A DNA stretch of 5,461 nucleotides, taken from positions 1 through 5,461 of the forward strand of contig JAJZHT010000090.1 of the NCBI GenBank assembly GCA_021804455.1, in the 5' to 3' direction. The DNA is from Pseudomonadota bacterium. Lineage in GTDB: Bacteria > Pseudomonadota > Alphaproteobacteria > Paracaedibacterales > CAIULA01. Positions 5,203 through 5,461 of the stretch are shown here, piece after piece. The notes under the pieces were generated by a model, which was given only the letters and a program-made list of their open reading frames with translations, did no database searches and was not told the origin of the DNA. Positions within the stretch are counted from its first letter, which is position 1. Every line of letters begins with the position of its first letter. A program made the position numbers and the translations under genes.

Positions 5203-5360
5203 GCTTAAAAAATGGTTTTTGGTGAGCGTTCAATTTCTTATGAAAAGGAATTCTTTCTCAAGTTAACCTTTTGGTAAGGATTTTAGGGGTAAGATAAAGA
5301 TCTAGCCTAGGTGATAGAGAAATCCCTTTTTAAAACAAGAATAAAGGGGCCATAAGAGAA
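5203..5360. other. gene-free AT-rich spacer
   Basis: No open frame of useful length or recognisable RNA gene is visible on either strand. The only structure is a loose inverted repeat, CCCTTT (5324-5329) with AAAGGG (5343-5348), which competes for pairing with the GC-rich block to its right. The spacer separates the def promoter from that block. Confidence 0.4.
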
Positions 5361-5440
5361 ATTTTGCCCACCGTTCTTGTAAGAAGGTGGGTGTAGCCCC
5401 CCTCCCGTTTAGGGAGGCAGTGGGCGGGGGGTGGCAAAAA
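5361..5440. repeat. GC-rich structured element of unknown nature
   Basis: About 80 bases rich in runs of C and G stand out in an AT-rich spacer. The ends are inverted: TTTTGCC (5362-5368) matches GGCAAAA (5433-5439). Inside, CCCACC (5367-5372) pairs with GGTGGG (5386-5391), extended by TTCT/AGAA. CCTCCC (5401-5406) pairs with GGGAGG (5412-5417), extended by GCCC (5396-5399) with GGGC (5422-5425). GCCCAC (5366-5371) can also pair with GTGGGC (5420-5425), so alternative folds exist. No T-run follows on either strand, so it is not an ordinary terminator. It could be a dispersed palindromic repeat, a small miniature element or a structured RNA. It matches no RNA family I know. Confidence 0.5.
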
Positions 5441-5446
5441 AACAAA

Positions 5447-5461
5447 TTAACTTTTTGTTAA
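5447..5461. repeat. short inverted repeat at the window edge
   Basis: TTAAC (5447-5451) and GTTAA (5457-5461) flank five Ts, directly after the GC-rich element. It is cut off by the window end, so its full extent is unknown. AT-rich and short, it may be chance. Confidence 0.25.

Overview
The window looks like a chromosomal segment of an AT-rich alphaproteobacterium. FabI and DnaB are full length, match their families closely, and read like alphaproteobacterial versions (for example the FabI N-terminus with ANDHS..AWGI and AELAFTYQ). The AT-rich sequence, long AT-rich spacers and an orphan secreted coiled-coil protein would suit an intracellular or symbiotic lineage such as Holosporales. That placement is inference; there is no rRNA or other direct marker.

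Layout. Positions 1-883 carry no gene I can name. They hold a weak terminator-like hairpin near the left edge, two or three small ORFs of doubtful status, a perfect 16-bp palindrome, and a leader-like segment. In that segment a consensus TTGACA box is followed by two hairpins, the second of which is a convincing intrinsic terminator at about 764-791. Next, on the + strand, comes a Sec-exported coiled-coil protein of 388 aa (884-2050) with an excellent Shine-Dalgarno and its own strong terminator (2072-2107). A second + strand gene, fabI (2199-3008), follows and ends at a strong hairpin (3033-3068).

Two genes on the - strand converge on fabI. A peptide deformylase family gene (5131 to 4547) runs into the replicative helicase gene dnaB (4547 to 3090). 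The stop and start codons share a base (TGATG), so they very probably form one translationally coupled operon, driven by a plausible sigma70-type promoter at 5173-5202. The last 330 bases hold no gene. They hold that promoter and an unusual, very GC-rich structured block (5361-5440).

Three of the four clear genes are housekeeping: fatty-acid elongation, removal of the N-formyl group from nascent proteins, and replication-fork unwinding. I see no defence system, CRISPR array, transposase, tRNA or rRNA. The points most worth a second look are the secreted coiled-coil protein with its in-frame 21-nt repeats, the attenuator-like leader in front of it, the GC-rich structured element at the right end, and motif deviations in the deformylase and FabI.
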